DNA of 64,000 nt from a virus, in IMG/VR virus record IMGVR_UViG_3300026484_000002, positions 27,282 to 91,281 of that record. One strand, 5' to 3'. This document shows positions 47,092-55,952 of this stretch, one piece after another. The notes beneath the pieces were generated by a model. The model searched no databases, was not told the origin of the DNA, and was given only the letters and a program-made list of their open reading frames with translations. Numbering within the stretch: position 1 is the stretch's first letter; each line of letters begins with the position of its first letter. A program made the position numbers and the translations under genes.

Positions 47092-47968
47092 TACTTTCCC
47101 CTTTTATTATAAGTTCAAGATACTTTTTAGGTGTTGCTTTTTTTATAGCAATTGCAACTTCTCTCATTAAAAAATATGCAGCTCCAGAATCTCTCAATTC
47201 TAAAAAGTTTTTTAGTGATCTGAGATTTATTGTCCACACTACATCAACTGCCCAATTATCCGTTACAATCCATTTTAAATTATCTCCAGCATTCCTTTTT
47301 GCCTTTGACATTAATAGTCCATCGTATATCAATTCTGGCGTCTTTCTCTCAAGAACGCCATTTGTGAAAGCATCCTTAGATATAACCATTTTTACAAACG
47401 TTGTTGTTTCAAGATGAACTCTTTGCCAATCAAGCTTCTCAAACAGATTGCGAATCTCTATATCTTCAGCATACCCTTTAACAACAAATACATTTAGCTC
47501 TTTTATTTTTTCTGTGAACCATATCAACGAATCTTGCTTCTGAGTATTGTTAGAAAATGATGCTATGTATGCGTAGATAACCAAGTTCATTGTGTATCTA
47601 GTTGATTGCACAGTTGGTGAAGCTATCCTATGCCGTGAAAATTCCTGTAGACATCCTCGACTCATTCCTTTTATTGTATATTGTAAAATACAGTGCTCCA
47701 GCACAGAATGATGAAAATATGTCCACGCTAAATTATCAAGCAGACTCGAGTGCTCAATATCTTTTAGTTTATCTATCGATGTCCTTACATATTCTGAGTT
47801 AAACATTTCACTATTAAGTGCAAGGTTTAAATTTTGCACGGCATCATTTTCACTTTTATCAAAACTACTGTATGCCGTTCTTGCTCCAAATTCCGCAACA
47901 CCCAACCCCGTGTCATTCAAAAGATACGCTTTTGGCTTCGCGTATTTCACGCCTCCTTTAATCAACAT
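47084..47968 (-). CDS. thyX: Flavin-dependent thymidylate synthase
   Basis: 294 aa. Contains the complete ThyX signature RHRIASPTVQSTRY (R-H-R-x2-S-x4-S-x-R) after the conserved HHSVLEHCILQYTIKGMSRGC stretch. ThyX converts dUMP to dTMP using FAD and methylene-tetrahydrofolate. It is longer than typical and lies in the GC-richer island, so it may have been acquired with the neighbouring genes. A second homologue is at 63275-63865. A GTG just after AAAGGAGG is an alternative start. Confidence 0.9.
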   Translation of the reverse strand: MLIKGGVKYAKPKAYLLNDTGLGVAEFGARTAYSSFDKSENDAVQNLNLALNSEMFNSEYVRTSIDKLKDIEHSSLLDNLAWTYFHHSVLEHCILQYTIKGMSRGCLQEFSRHRIASPTVQSTRYTMNLVIYAYIASFSNNTQKQDSLIWFTEKIKELNVFVVKGYAEDIEIRNLFEKLDWQRVHLETTTFVKMVISKDAFTNGVLERKTPELIYDGLLMSKAKRNAGDNLKWIVTDNWAVDVVWTINLRSLKNFLELRDSGAAYFLMREVAIAIKKATPKKYLELIIKGESNG

Positions 47969-48275
47969 TTGAAGTCTCCATTACATCATATGCGCTTTCA
48001 ACATTAAACATTAGTTCTAGCATGACTTTGTCTTTTTCAACAGGAATTTTAACTACGGTAAAGCCACCTGTTGACAGTATCATACTCTCGCTTTCTAAAA
48101 TCTCAAACATTAATATTTTCGCTTGTTTGCGCAGCTCTTCTACAGTAGGAACATAGCCACTTTTCCATTTCCAATCTAAAAACACCATCGTCTTATGAAC
48201 CTTTTCAAAGTTAAACATATCTAGCACTTCAGATACTACTCTTTCTTTATTTTTTTCAACTGTTTCTTTTAACAT
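47958..48275 (-). CDS. Hypothetical protein
   Basis: 105 aa, alpha/beta (ERVVSEVLDMFNFEKVHKTM ... VKIPVEKDKVMLELMFNVE). Overlaps the thyX start by 11 bp, so the two are co-translated. Common style of phage accessory protein; no function recognised. Confidence 0.6.
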   Translation of the reverse strand: MLKETVEKNKERVVSEVLDMFNFEKVHKTMVFLDWKWKSGYVPTVEELRKQAKILMFEILESESMILSTGGFTVVKIPVEKDKVMLELMFNVESAYDVMETSNVD

Positions 48276-48289
48276 CTGTTTTCCTTTTT

Positions 48290-48961
48290 TTATTTATCTT
48301 TTGGCCAAAAATCAAATGAGTCACTCAATAACCAATCTTTTATATGTTCACCTGCATCAAACTCATCTTCTTCAGCAATAATATCTAACATAACAGCATT
48401 TTGCCCTTCTATATAACGAGTTATTACTGCATCCCTACCTCTCCATTTTACTCTTAATCCAACTATTTCTTTCTCGTAGTCTATTTCAAAGTATGTCCAT
48501 GGATATCTCGGATCGTTAAGCTTATGAATTATAGCCTGAGCTTCTATCAGAGAATATGCCATGTCTCTCCCACCTACGGTGTCAAACAATACTCCATTTC
48601 TATAAATTTGAGTAGTTGCTGATGTTTGAAAACCATGCTTATCTCGATAAACAACATTGAAGCATTTAACTCCCCATACAGACCAGTTACTTTTATCGAA
48701 CTCTTTAAGATTATCTATAGTAGGTTTTTCATCTCTTGGGCATATATACACTTTAGGCTTATCTTCTGTGTGTAACATATATGCTTGGTATTTTATATAA
48801 TAATCTTGAAAAATTAATTCAGATTCATTTTGCTCATATGGCATCTCTTTTGCACCAACATTTGTGATGTCGACTTCTATATAACTATTGCTCTGAAGTT
48901 GCACATCCCAGTTTAATTTTGACATTTTCGGAATGTCTGTTTCTTTTAATTTGTAATACAC
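48290..48961 (-). CDS. Hypothetical protein
   Basis: About 223 aa from the GTG at 48961, which follows TAAGGAGAGAATC; this start fits better than an in-frame ATG further upstream inside the previous gene. Trp/Tyr-rich alpha/beta protein (YPWTYFEIDYEKEIVGLRVKW). No family recognised. Confidence 0.6.
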   Translation of the reverse strand: MYYKLKETDIPKMSKLNWDVQLQSNSYIEVDITNVGAKEMPYEQNESELIFQDYYIKYQAYMLHTEDKPKVYICPRDEKPTIDNLKEFDKSNWSVWGVKCFNVVYRDKHGFQTSATTQIYRNGVLFDTVGGRDMAYSLIEAQAIIHKLNDPRYPWTYFEIDYEKEIVGLRVKWRGRDAVITRYIEGQNAVMLDIIAEEDEFDAGEHIKDWLLSDSFDFWPKDK

Positions 48962-48971
48962 GATTCTCTCC

Positions 48972-49388
48972 TTAATCTTCAATTGAGTCAAACACATAAA
49001 CTTCATTCCATTTATGACCACAGCTGTTACAAGTTTTTAACTGCCACGCTTCTTCTTTTGAGCTTTCAAAGCAGTTTCCTTTTATGTTATAGCTAGCACA
49101 GTTGGAACATTTATCTCTAGGCGAGTCTAAACCATAGCTACACATCTCCAACTTATGTTCTGGATGAAAATCCTCCATTACAAGCCTCGCAGACCAATAA
49201 AAAGCTTGCAGCTCAATAGATGGCTTCTCTTTTTCCAAAAGATATTTTATGAATTTTTTAGCATTATCTACTGTTTCTATATAAAATTCATCATCTTTTT
49301 TTCTAAAAGTATTCTCATCTTGACAGAATAATATCCACTCTTTTAAAATATCCTGTTTAGCTCTCTCCGTTAAAAACATTGGCTTCAT
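48972..49388 (-). CDS. Hypothetical protein with C-terminal zinc ribbon
   Basis: 138 aa. CSNCASYNIKGNCF ... CNSCGHKW provides two Cys pairs typical of a zinc ribbon; the N-terminal two thirds are helical. GAAGGAGTAAGA precedes the ATG. Possible nucleic-acid or protein-binding adaptor. Confidence 0.6.
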   Translation of the reverse strand: MKPMFLTERAKQDILKEWILFCQDENTFRKKDDEFYIETVDNAKKFIKYLLEKEKPSIELQAFYWSARLVMEDFHPEHKLEMCSYGLDSPRDKCSNCASYNIKGNCFESSKEEAWQLKTCNSCGHKWNEVYVFDSIED

Positions 49389-49410
49389 TCTTACTCCTTC
49401 TTTTTTGCGT

Positions 49411-49560
49411 TTATCGCCCTAAATATTTTCTACTGTCTATCAGATTTTCTATCGGTGACATTCTCATAAGAGTATCTGCTTTTGCAAACAAAGATTCTGA
49501 TGGTCCTTTTTCTCTAAACTCTTTTTCTATTTTTGCCAATCCATATAGATAATTTGACAA
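49411..49560 (-). CDS. Possible small protein with TTG start
   Basis: 49 codons open from a TTG at 49560 to TAA at 49411 (LSNYLYGLAKIEKEFREKGP ... DSRKYLGR). It fills the gap between two genes and has protein-like composition, but no ATG and only a weak ribosome site. Confidence 0.4.
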   Translation of the reverse strand: MSNYLYGLAKIEKEFREKGPSESLFAKADTLMRMSPIENLIDSRKYLGR

Positions 49561-49571
49561 TTTTACTTTAA

Positions 49572-49865
49572 CTACTTTCCCCGCTGTTTGCTAACGACGA
49601 TCGTGCACTTCGCCTTACTTTTGAGGTGTTTTTGCACCCACTGCGTAATTGATTGGTTAATCAGATCTTCCTCAGGAACACTTAGCTTCATAATCTCTCC
49701 GTCACGATAGGTTGCTTTTTTGCCATCAAATGACACTATGTCCTCTGGAGAAAGTTCTTTTTTTGCCTTTTCAGATACTAAACTCAATAGTGTCTCCCCA
49801 ACTAATCTAGTAGGATCAATTGTTACTGTTTTTTCTTTACCTTTAGTTACTAATACTTCTATCAT
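49572..49865 (-). CDS. Hypothetical protein
   Basis: 97 aa, beta-rich with DIVSFDGKKATYRDGEIMKL and a basic C terminus. Start overlaps the end of the transglycosylase gene (ATGA). No family recognised. Confidence 0.55.
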   Translation of the reverse strand: MIEVLVTKGKEKTVTIDPTRLVGETLLSLVSEKAKKELSPEDIVSFDGKKATYRDGEIMKLSVPEEDLINQSITQWVQKHLKSKAKCTIVVSKQRGK

Positions 49866-50380
49866 TTTTTTTCCTTTTTATTTGTTTTTATAGCCAATAC
49901 TTCTTTATTGCCTCGTAGCCTTTTTATGTATTTTTTTATGCTTTTAACATACGCACTGTTTATATCGCAAGCGAATCCTTGATTATAACTTGCAACCATG
50001 TGACTCCACACTTTGCTTACCTTCCTAGATTTCCAATAATTTTGCCAATACTTTAATTCAAGAATTGCTGCAGCTATTGAAAAATCTTTATCTAAAATAA
50101 GTCTTTCACATAACCTACTTCTATTCCATAAGGTATCTTTCATCTTCGTCCTTTTTATTAGGAATCTTGGCATCACATGCATTATTCCACAAGAAGGATC
50201 ACTTAGGTTTATTGGGTATTTTCCAAGTTTAGACTCTTGCCAAGCAATCGCAACCAACGTATAGCCCAAATCAAAAGGCTTCCCTTTTTCGTACACAAAT
50301 CTTGCTATATCTTTTTGCTCTTCAGATAAAGCGTACATGTTGACAACTACAAGTAGCAACCCTAACAATATATTTTTCAT
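49862..50380 (-). CDS. Secreted lytic transglycosylase-like protein
   Basis: 172 aa from the ATG at 50380 behind GGAGAATAT. Signal peptide MKNILLGLLLVVVNMYALS, then an SLT/goose-lysozyme core: IAWQESKLG (Glu49 catalytic), SCGIMHVMP (the G-x-M-Q-x2-P-like motif) and VASYNQG. It cleaves peptidoglycan glycan strands in the periplasm. Possible roles are lysis, or DNA entry aid; its place among accessory genes, not near a holin, leaves this open. Confidence 0.78.
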   Translation of the reverse strand: MKNILLGLLLVVVNMYALSEEQKDIARFVYEKGKPFDLGYTLVAIAWQESKLGKYPINLSDPSCGIMHVMPRFLIKRTKMKDTLWNRSRLCERLILDKDFSIAAAILELKYWQNYWKSRKVSKVWSHMVASYNQGFACDINSAYVKSIKKYIKRLRGNKEVLAIKTNKKEKK

Positions 50381-50426
50381 ATATTCTCCATTTTTGTTTC
50401 CTTTTTCTAGCAACTATGCTTTTTCT

Positions 50427-50867
50427 TTACAGCTCATCCCATTCTGGTTTTTTGCTTACAAACCCTTCTACTTCACTCATATTGTCAAATGTTAACCCAA
50501 TAGGCTCATAATCGCCCGTTCCGTCTCTATTGAATAAATACGCTTCGAATCCAGACTCAATACTATCCTTAAGGAATAGATGTTTATCTATGCTCACTAT
50601 GTCAACAGACTTTCCATTTGAATAGTCTATTGTTGCAACAATATCTTCATTTGGAGTTAAAGGTTCAATTGCTATAATCTCTACTTCGCTGTTTTTGAAA
50701 GCGTCTAGCGCTTCTTCTTTCTGAAGATTATATAACTCTTTAAAGTCTTTTTTAAAAAGTTCTGTGGCTTCTTCTTTTGAATAATAAAGATATTCTTTTT
50801 GACAAAATTTGCCAAAAATTATATCCGTAATTATAAAATTGTCTGTGTGCTTTTGTGTAATTGTCAT
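50427..50867 (-). CDS. Hypothetical protein
   Basis: 146 aa, acidic, alpha/beta. Contains YYSKEEATELFKKDFKELYN and a repeated SKKPEWDEL ending. Start overlaps the previous stop (ATGA). No function recognised. Confidence 0.55.
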   Translation of the reverse strand: MTITQKHTDNFIITDIIFGKFCQKEYLYYSKEEATELFKKDFKELYNLQKEEALDAFKNSEVEIIAIEPLTPNEDIVATIDYSNGKSVDIVSIDKHLFLKDSIESGFEAYLFNRDGTGDYEPIGLTFDNMSEVEGFVSKKPEWDEL

Positions 50868-51031
50868 CCATGTTCCTTTCTTTTAAAGTCTTTAACATAA
50901 TCAGAAACACTGAGTCTTATCCCTTGATCACACGGTCTATCTACAAATTGGTGTTTAATACAATCACCTGTTTCTAATATGACAACATCCTCTCTGGTAT
51001 CTTTCAATTTCACTTTATCTCCAACTTTCAT
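50864..51031 (-). CDS. Small protein, unknown
   Basis: 55 aa (MKVGDKVKLKDTREDVVILE ... KDFKRKEHG). The first 20 residues resemble a small SH3-like beta barrel (KVGDKVKL). AAGGAAAGAC precedes the ATG; the end overlaps the next start by ATGA. Confidence 0.55.
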   Translation of the reverse strand: MKVGDKVKLKDTREDVVILETGDCIKHQFVDRPCDQGIRLSVSDYVKDFKRKEHG

Positions 51032-51070
51032 GTCTTTCCTTCATTTTAAAACTCTTTTTTGTTTTTACAT

Positions 51071-51307
51071 CTACACCTCTATAAATATATTATCCACCTC
51101 GATTTCTGAAAAGCCCTCTTCTCTATAGAACCTATACTCTTCTTCAATTGCACATACAATAATGTCTTCATCTTCTAAAAATACTTCGGAACGACAATCT
51201 TGACTTATGCATGTTTTATTTTCATACCAATTCAACCTATTGCACTTTTTGCAAACTTTCAAATCACTCGGTTTTTGTATACAGCCCTGTAAATCCATCT
51301 CTTTCAT
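51071..51307 (-). CDS. Small protein with zinc-ribbon cysteines
   Basis: 78 aa from the ATG at 51307, which overlaps the previous stop (ATGA) and has AAGGAAACGGC before it. VCKKCNRLNWYENKTCISQDC gives four Cys in zinc-ribbon spacing; acidic C terminus. No partner known. Confidence 0.6.
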   Translation of the reverse strand: MKEMDLQGCIQKPSDLKVCKKCNRLNWYENKTCISQDCRSEVFLEDEDIIVCAIEEEYRFYREEGFSEIEVDNIFIEV

Positions 51308-51936
51308 GCCGTTTCCTTGTCTTCGCATTTTTCATATATAATTTCACCATTACTGAACCGTGCAGAAACTCTGTATGCATCTGTGAACATTCCAAAAACA
51401 TTCTCCACAGTTGTTCTTAATTCTTCTTCTTTTTCTCTAAATTTTGTCTCTGCTTCTTCGATAATATTTACAATATCCTCTTTTGATTTTCCTTCAGGTA
51501 TCTCAATATCTCCGTACTTTACACAATCAATCAATTCTTGGATAGCGTTTTCCATATCATCTGAATATTGTCCAAACTCATCTCTAAACTTCACAACATA
51601 GTCAAGATTAGCTCCTTCATAATAACCACTGATGCAAAGCACTTCAATTATAACTTCCACCTCAATATCTATTTCTTCAATGTGCATACTTGTGGATATT
51701 TCGCCCAAACTATGTCCTGGATAGCTACGCAAAAAATCATAGCCATTATATACAGAATCTGAAATGTCCATTGTGTTTGTTTTGCTAACAATATCTTTGA
51801 GTTCATACCATACATTATCACACATGTCTTCTACAATAAACTCATCGTTTACAGGCTCTCCATTCTCATCTTCGTAAGATGTGTCTATTGCGTACACACA
51901 TCTTGCATCTTCTGTACAAAAATTACTTGTTCCCAC
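51304..51936 (-). CDS. Hypothetical acidic protein
   Basis: 210 aa, very acidic, with beta-like EEIDIEVEVIIEVLCISGYYEG and a coiled coil near residues 150-180 (EEAETKFREKEEELRTTVE). Coupled to both neighbours. No family recognised. Confidence 0.6.
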   Translation of the reverse strand: MGTSNFCTEDARCVYAIDTSYEDENGEPVNDEFIVEDMCDNVWYELKDIVSKTNTMDISDSVYNGYDFLRSYPGHSLGEISTSMHIEEIDIEVEVIIEVLCISGYYEGANLDYVVKFRDEFGQYSDDMENAIQELIDCVKYGDIEIPEGKSKEDIVNIIEEAETKFREKEEELRTTVENVFGMFTDAYRVSARFSNGEIIYEKCEDKETA

Positions 51937-51939
51937 CTT

Positions 51940-52515
51940 TTATCCTTTTTTTTCAGAGCAAGTCAACAGTTTCTCTTCTGCTTCTTTAACAAAACCATTC
52001 AGCTCATATTGATAAACCCTCTTTTTCTCTTCTCTACATCTTTTCAACACATTTTCTCCAATTTTACCTATAGTATAAAAACCACTTGCTTCTATAGGGC
52101 TTGAGCCTTGGAGTATATAATAAGCTAACTCTATTGTGTCGTTCATATCCATTCCACCACCTGTCAAAGCTATGAAGTGGCTATCTAATGGTTCCACATA
52201 CATAACAGAACAATTTGGAGCAAGCTTGTATGCAAGCTCTATTCTGTCTTCACTTGGCTCAAAGGATAAAAGATCCCAATAATATAGAGGGCTTTCCAGT
52301 CCTCTAACTAGCTCGTCACAAGCACTACTTTCTTTGAACATCTCTATTGTTTCATCTTCGTCCATCTCTAACGTGCTCATATCTTCAACCCAATATAAAA
52401 ACTGTTCACTTTTTTTAAGAAGCTCATTGTTGTTTAAGAGCATTTGCTCTGTCAAATTTTCTATATCCTCATATGGGGTAAATCTTTCTTGGTTAATTCT
52501 AACTGAATAACTCAT
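51940..52515 (-). CDS. Hypothetical protein
   Basis: 191 aa, acidic. Contains PLDSHFIALTGGGMDMNDTIELAYYIL, a pattern seen in unannotated plasmid/phage proteins. First gene of the GC-richer island, with a candidate promoter just upstream. No function recognised. Confidence 0.6.
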   Translation of the reverse strand: MSYSVRINQERFTPYEDIENLTEQMLLNNNELLKKSEQFLYWVEDMSTLEMDEDETIEMFKESSACDELVRGLESPLYYWDLLSFEPSEDRIELAYKLAPNCSVMYVEPLDSHFIALTGGGMDMNDTIELAYYILQGSSPIEASGFYTIGKIGENVLKRCREEKKRVYQYELNGFVKEAEEKLLTCSEKKG

Positions 52516-52573
52516 TTATTTTTTCCTTGTGTAAATTCCTAAGTAATTTGAGGTCTATGTTTCGTTCACATAC

Positions 52574-52579
52574 AGTATA
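52574..52579 (-). promoter_or_regulatory. Candidate -10 box for the island operon
   Basis: TATACT on the minus strand, about 60 bp upstream of the ATG at 52515, in a 160-bp gap without genes; T-rich TTTTCTCTT precedes it. No -35 is evident. Confidence 0.35.
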
Positions 52580-52675
52580 AAGAGAAAACTTTTGATTAGC
52601 ATTTGTACAGGTAATTATCTATTTCTGTATTTTTCTTCTAATCTTACAATAACAATATCAATAAATATTTTTTAT

Positions 52676-53020
52676 TTATAAAATTTTATTTTTTTTAAAT
52701 TTAGATACAAGTTTATTGTTCCCTAAATATGTAATTGTTTCTTCTATAGTTGGTTCCCAAGTAACACATAAACTATAATTTGGTACACTTAAGCTATCAT
52801 GCCAAGAATTAGCACTCTTACAAATACCATAAATAATACATTGATTATCACATAACCATCCAGCAATCAATGAATTTTTATATTCTTTAAAATCTTTTTT
52901 ATAAAGTCTTTTTGCTTTTTCTGGAATCATTGATTCAGCTAATAATTTTTTTTCTTCTCGAACTGTTTCCCAATCTTGAAGTCTTTTTGCTTTTTCTATT
53001 TTATCTTTAATTGAATTCAA
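52676..53020 (-). CDS. Hypothetical protein
   Basis: 114 aa, basic; helical N terminus (IKDKIEKAKRLQDWETVREEKK), then CDNQCIIYGIC and a Trp-containing C-terminal half. AT-rich again, so it lies outside the island. No family recognised. Confidence 0.55.
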   Translation of the reverse strand: MNSIKDKIEKAKRLQDWETVREEKKLLAESMIPEKAKRLYKKDFKEYKNSLIAGWLCDNQCIIYGICKSANSWHDSLSVPNYSLCVTWEPTIEETITYLGNNKLVSKFKKNKIL

Positions 53021-53041
53021 TTATAAATCCTTGTTTTTATT

Positions 53042-54883
53042 CTAAAATGGACATTCTTCTTTTGAAATTTCATCCATTACATTGTTCTCTTCAGAACCAA
53101 ACTGCAATTGTTTATATTCATCTTGTTGTTGGATCTCGTTTTCATAATTTGTTAATAGAAAATTTGTAAAAAAAGATAAAGAATTGATATTCTTTCCTTC
53201 TTTGATTATGTTCTTAGCTCTTGTTTTCAAAGCTTTTATAAATCTGTTTCTTACTTCAGGATATTTGTTCATATCTGCTTCCCATTTATCTATGAACCAT
53301 TCGATTTTGGGAATATAAGGATGTCCTGCTTTAGATATAGGAGAACCATTTACATACATCCAAAACCAAATATAAGCCTTTGCTAAATGCTCTAAGTCAT
53401 CTGTTGTTCTTAGAACCATAGCCATGTTTTTAGCCATATCTTGTTCGTGCTTAATTCTTACTTCTTCTGGGTCTATATCCCTATTGCTAGATCCAGTTCT
53501 CTTTTGAGCCAATTCTTTTTCTTGGTCATCATTAAAAATGCTATTTTCAATAGCCCTAAGATTATCCAATTTACTGTCATACCATTCTCTTGATATTTCA
53601 GTGGTTAAATCGTCACTAAGGAATTCACTTAATAAAGGTAAACTCCATTTAGCATTTTCTCTAGCTAAGTTAGTTTTGTCCAATCTTTTATCTTCTGTTC
53701 TATTCACAGGAGTAAATGTATCATATCCAAAACCAAATCTTGATATATTGGATCCACAATCAATGATTACTTTTTCATCTATATCTTTGTTACTGCGAAA
53801 CAATCTTCCACATATCTGAGCTTCTTTACTCCTACTTCCTATTGATGTAGCAATTACTAATGCTTCTATATCATCATCACTAAAGCCAGTCGAAAGAATA
53901 TTCACATTAATCATACATTTAACAATAAATTCATCATTTTCAAATTCTGGTAATACAGCATCTCTGCAGAATGGATCTATGTATTTAGATTGATTTCTAA
54001 AACTTGATACAAGGGCTTCTGTATGTTTTTTCTTTTGTTTCGAGTGAATTACTGCTGAAAAAAAAGAATTGCTTTGTAGAGCTTTATTTAAACGCTCAGC
54101 CATATCTATTGATGAAGTGAATACTAAAGTTTTTTTATTTTGTAGATTTCTATCAATCATTACTTGAACTACATTATTTATATATACATCTGTTTCAATA
54201 ATCTCATTTAGTTGATTTTGGTCAAAGTCTCCAGAAGATGTTATTTTAATCTTATCAAAATCAATCTTTTCAGAAAAATTAGCTACTCTATATTTTACAT
54301 TATGATGCCAAGCTCCATTAGCAATTAAATCTTTTGGTTCCACTGTTTTGATTAATTTATATACATTTTCTAAAGCATATCCAAAAGCATTATATGGAGT
54401 TCCACTCATTCCAATTCTGCCTACATATCCCAATTTATCTTTGATTGATACAATTGTCCCTGTTTTAGCAAATTTATGTAACTCATCTTGCAGGATCCAA
54501 CATCCTTTAAATTCATCATGAGCCCCTTTTTCTACTCTATTTTTAAGCGTTTGAAGCATACATACTTTTATATTTGCATTAGGATGTGAATCTTTTATTC
54601 CAGCAGCTATAATTCCTAATTCAATATTCATATCTTTTGCTGTATTAACAAATTGTTCAATTAATGGTTTAATAGGCATTACTATTAATACTTTTTCACC
54701 TTTATCAGCTAATCTTTTTGCTGCTTCAAGGAATACAATTGATTTTCCGAAACTAACAGGTGCATCAACAACTATAGTATCTGATTCAATTTCTCCAAAA
54801 GCCATGTCTGCTTCAAGTTCTTCTGCTGCATCAAATACTTGTTTTACTGTTTCCTCTTGATAATCTCTTAATATAATACTCAT
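53042..54883 (-). CDS. SF2 (DEAD/DEAH-type) helicase
   Basis: 613 aa. Q-like LRDYQEETV start, Walker A APVSFGKSIVF, LIVMPIKPL (motif Ia), QDELHKF (motif II, D-E-L-H), MSGTPYN (motif III), LVFTSSIDMAERL (IV), STGFSDDDIEALV (V) and QICGRLFRS (VI). The core is complete; the C-terminal 170 residues are family-specific. Resembles phage UvsW/RadD-like remodelling helicases used in recombination or origin control. Confidence 0.85.
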   Translation of the reverse strand: MSIILRDYQEETVKQVFDAAEELEADMAFGEIESDTIVVDAPVSFGKSIVFLEAAKRLADKGEKVLIVMPIKPLIEQFVNTAKDMNIELGIIAAGIKDSHPNANIKVCMLQTLKNRVEKGAHDEFKGCWILQDELHKFAKTGTIVSIKDKLGYVGRIGMSGTPYNAFGYALENVYKLIKTVEPKDLIANGAWHHNVKYRVANFSEKIDFDKIKITSSGDFDQNQLNEIIETDVYINNVVQVMIDRNLQNKKTLVFTSSIDMAERLNKALQSNSFFSAVIHSKQKKKHTEALVSSFRNQSKYIDPFCRDAVLPEFENDEFIVKCMINVNILSTGFSDDDIEALVIATSIGSRSKEAQICGRLFRSNKDIDEKVIIDCGSNISRFGFGYDTFTPVNRTEDKRLDKTNLARENAKWSLPLLSEFLSDDLTTEISREWYDSKLDNLRAIENSIFNDDQEKELAQKRTGSSNRDIDPEEVRIKHEQDMAKNMAMVLRTTDDLEHLAKAYIWFWMYVNGSPISKAGHPYIPKIEWFIDKWEADMNKYPEVRNRFIKALKTRAKNIIKEGKNINSLSFFTNFLLTNYENEIQQQDEYKQLQFGSEENNVMDEISKEECPF

Positions 54884-54895
54884 TCTATTTTCCTT

Positions 54896-55198
54896 TTATT
54901 TTCTACTATATAGTTCTTCCATATATTCAAACAATCTATTGTCATCAAATGTTCTATTTATAGTATCTGATCCCCAACAACCTTCTACAGAATTATATCT
55001 TCCACAATAAACTCTTATATCTGGTCCACCAAATGAGCATAATATTTCAACTCCATTTAAATTATCTTCAGTATCAAAACATATTGATTCAATAGATAGT
55101 TGTTTATTTATCCATTTAAATATATCTGTTTGTTCATCTTCAAGTTCATTTACTATTGATAATACATTGTTTAATAGTGTCTTTCTTGTATCATTCAT
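54896..55198 (-). CDS. Hypothetical acidic protein
   Basis: 100 aa. IRVYCGRYNSVEGCWGSD and an acidic C terminus; start overlaps the HTH gene stop by one base. No family recognised. Confidence 0.55.
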   Translation of the reverse strand: MNDTRKTLLNNVLSIVNELEDEQTDIFKWINKQLSIESICFDTEDNLNGVEILCSFGGPDIRVYCGRYNSVEGCWGSDTINRTFDDNRLFEYMEELYSRK

Positions 55199-55518
55199 TA
55201 TTCTAGTTTTCCTCTTATATATAATTCTTGTTTATATCTTCTATGTTCACGTATCTGTAAAGTATGTTTTTCTTTATTATAATATTGTTTAGAACCACCA
55301 TTCTCTACTCTTCTTTGATAGTTTTTCTTTAATTTATTTGGATCCACTATAAATTGAATTAATCTTTTTGATACACCATACATCTTTGATAATTCTCCTT
55401 GAGAATAAGCATTGTATAAATTATAAATTAAATAAATCTCATCTTTTTGAGACTTAGTTAATTTAACTCTTCTATCTAATTCTTCAGGTATTTTCTTTTC
55501 TATATGCTTATATGGCAT
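55198..55518 (-). CDS. Helix-turn-helix regulator
   Basis: 106 aa. LTKSQKDEIYLIYNLYNAYSQGELSKMYGVSKRLIQFIVDP contains a clear helix-turn-helix (QGELSKMYGVSKRLIQFIV), followed by a basic tail with GSKQYYNKEKH. I recall similar small phage proteins without a proven role. A perfect palindrome sits just ahead of its ribosome site, suggesting autoregulation. Confidence 0.7.
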   Translation of the reverse strand: MPYKHIEKKIPEELDRRVKLTKSQKDEIYLIYNLYNAYSQGELSKMYGVSKRLIQFIVDPNKLKKNYQRRVENGGSKQYYNKEKHTLQIREHRRYKQELYIRGKLE

Positions 55519-55530
55519 TGGATCTCCTTT

Positions 55531-55554
55531 GTGGTATAAAGTGGTTTATACCAC
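55531..55554 (-). promoter_or_regulatory. Operator-like palindrome upstream of the HTH gene
   Basis: GTGGTATAAA-GTGG-TTTATACCAC is a perfect 10-bp inverted repeat with a 4-base centre, 13 bp before the ATG and adjoining AAAGGAG. The embedded GTGGTTTATACCAC is itself palindromic. It can act as a DNA operator or as an RNA hairpin. Confidence 0.65.
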
Positions 55555-55563
55555 CTTATATTT

Positions 55564-55905
55564 TTATCTTAATTGTAATATTGGAAAACTTCTAGAATTT
55601 ATATCACATATTGCCAACAAATCAATTTGACGATATGCTCCCCAATAAATTACAGTATTGTCTCCTTCAATTACCAACATTGCTTTTGAATTTTCTTTAT
55701 CATTTTCTATAAAATCAATTAGAGCATCCATATCTTTATCTTTATATTCTTCATGAAATTTTAACCAAATTCTATATGCATAATAATAATTTTTATCATT
55801 TGTAGTTTTAAAATAATCTGATAAATCATTTTCTTTTAAAATTTGATTTAATTTATCTTTATGTTTTAAATTTACTTTTATAAATATTTCACTTCCATAG
55901 CTCAT
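55564..55905 (-). CDS. Hypothetical protein
   Basis: 113 aa, alpha/beta, Asp/Lys/Tyr-rich (YYYAYRIWLKFHEEYKDKDM; AMLVIEGDNTVIYWGAYRQ). AAGGAAAAACAT before the ATG. No family recognised. Confidence 0.55.
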   Translation of the reverse strand: MSYGSEIFIKVNLKHKDKLNQILKENDLSDYFKTTNDKNYYYAYRIWLKFHEEYKDKDMDALIDFIENDKENSKAMLVIEGDNTVIYWGAYRQIDLLAICDINSRSFPILQLR

Positions 55906-55952
55906 GTTTTTCCTTTATATTTTATTCTTCATGTTCTTGTTTATGACATTCT

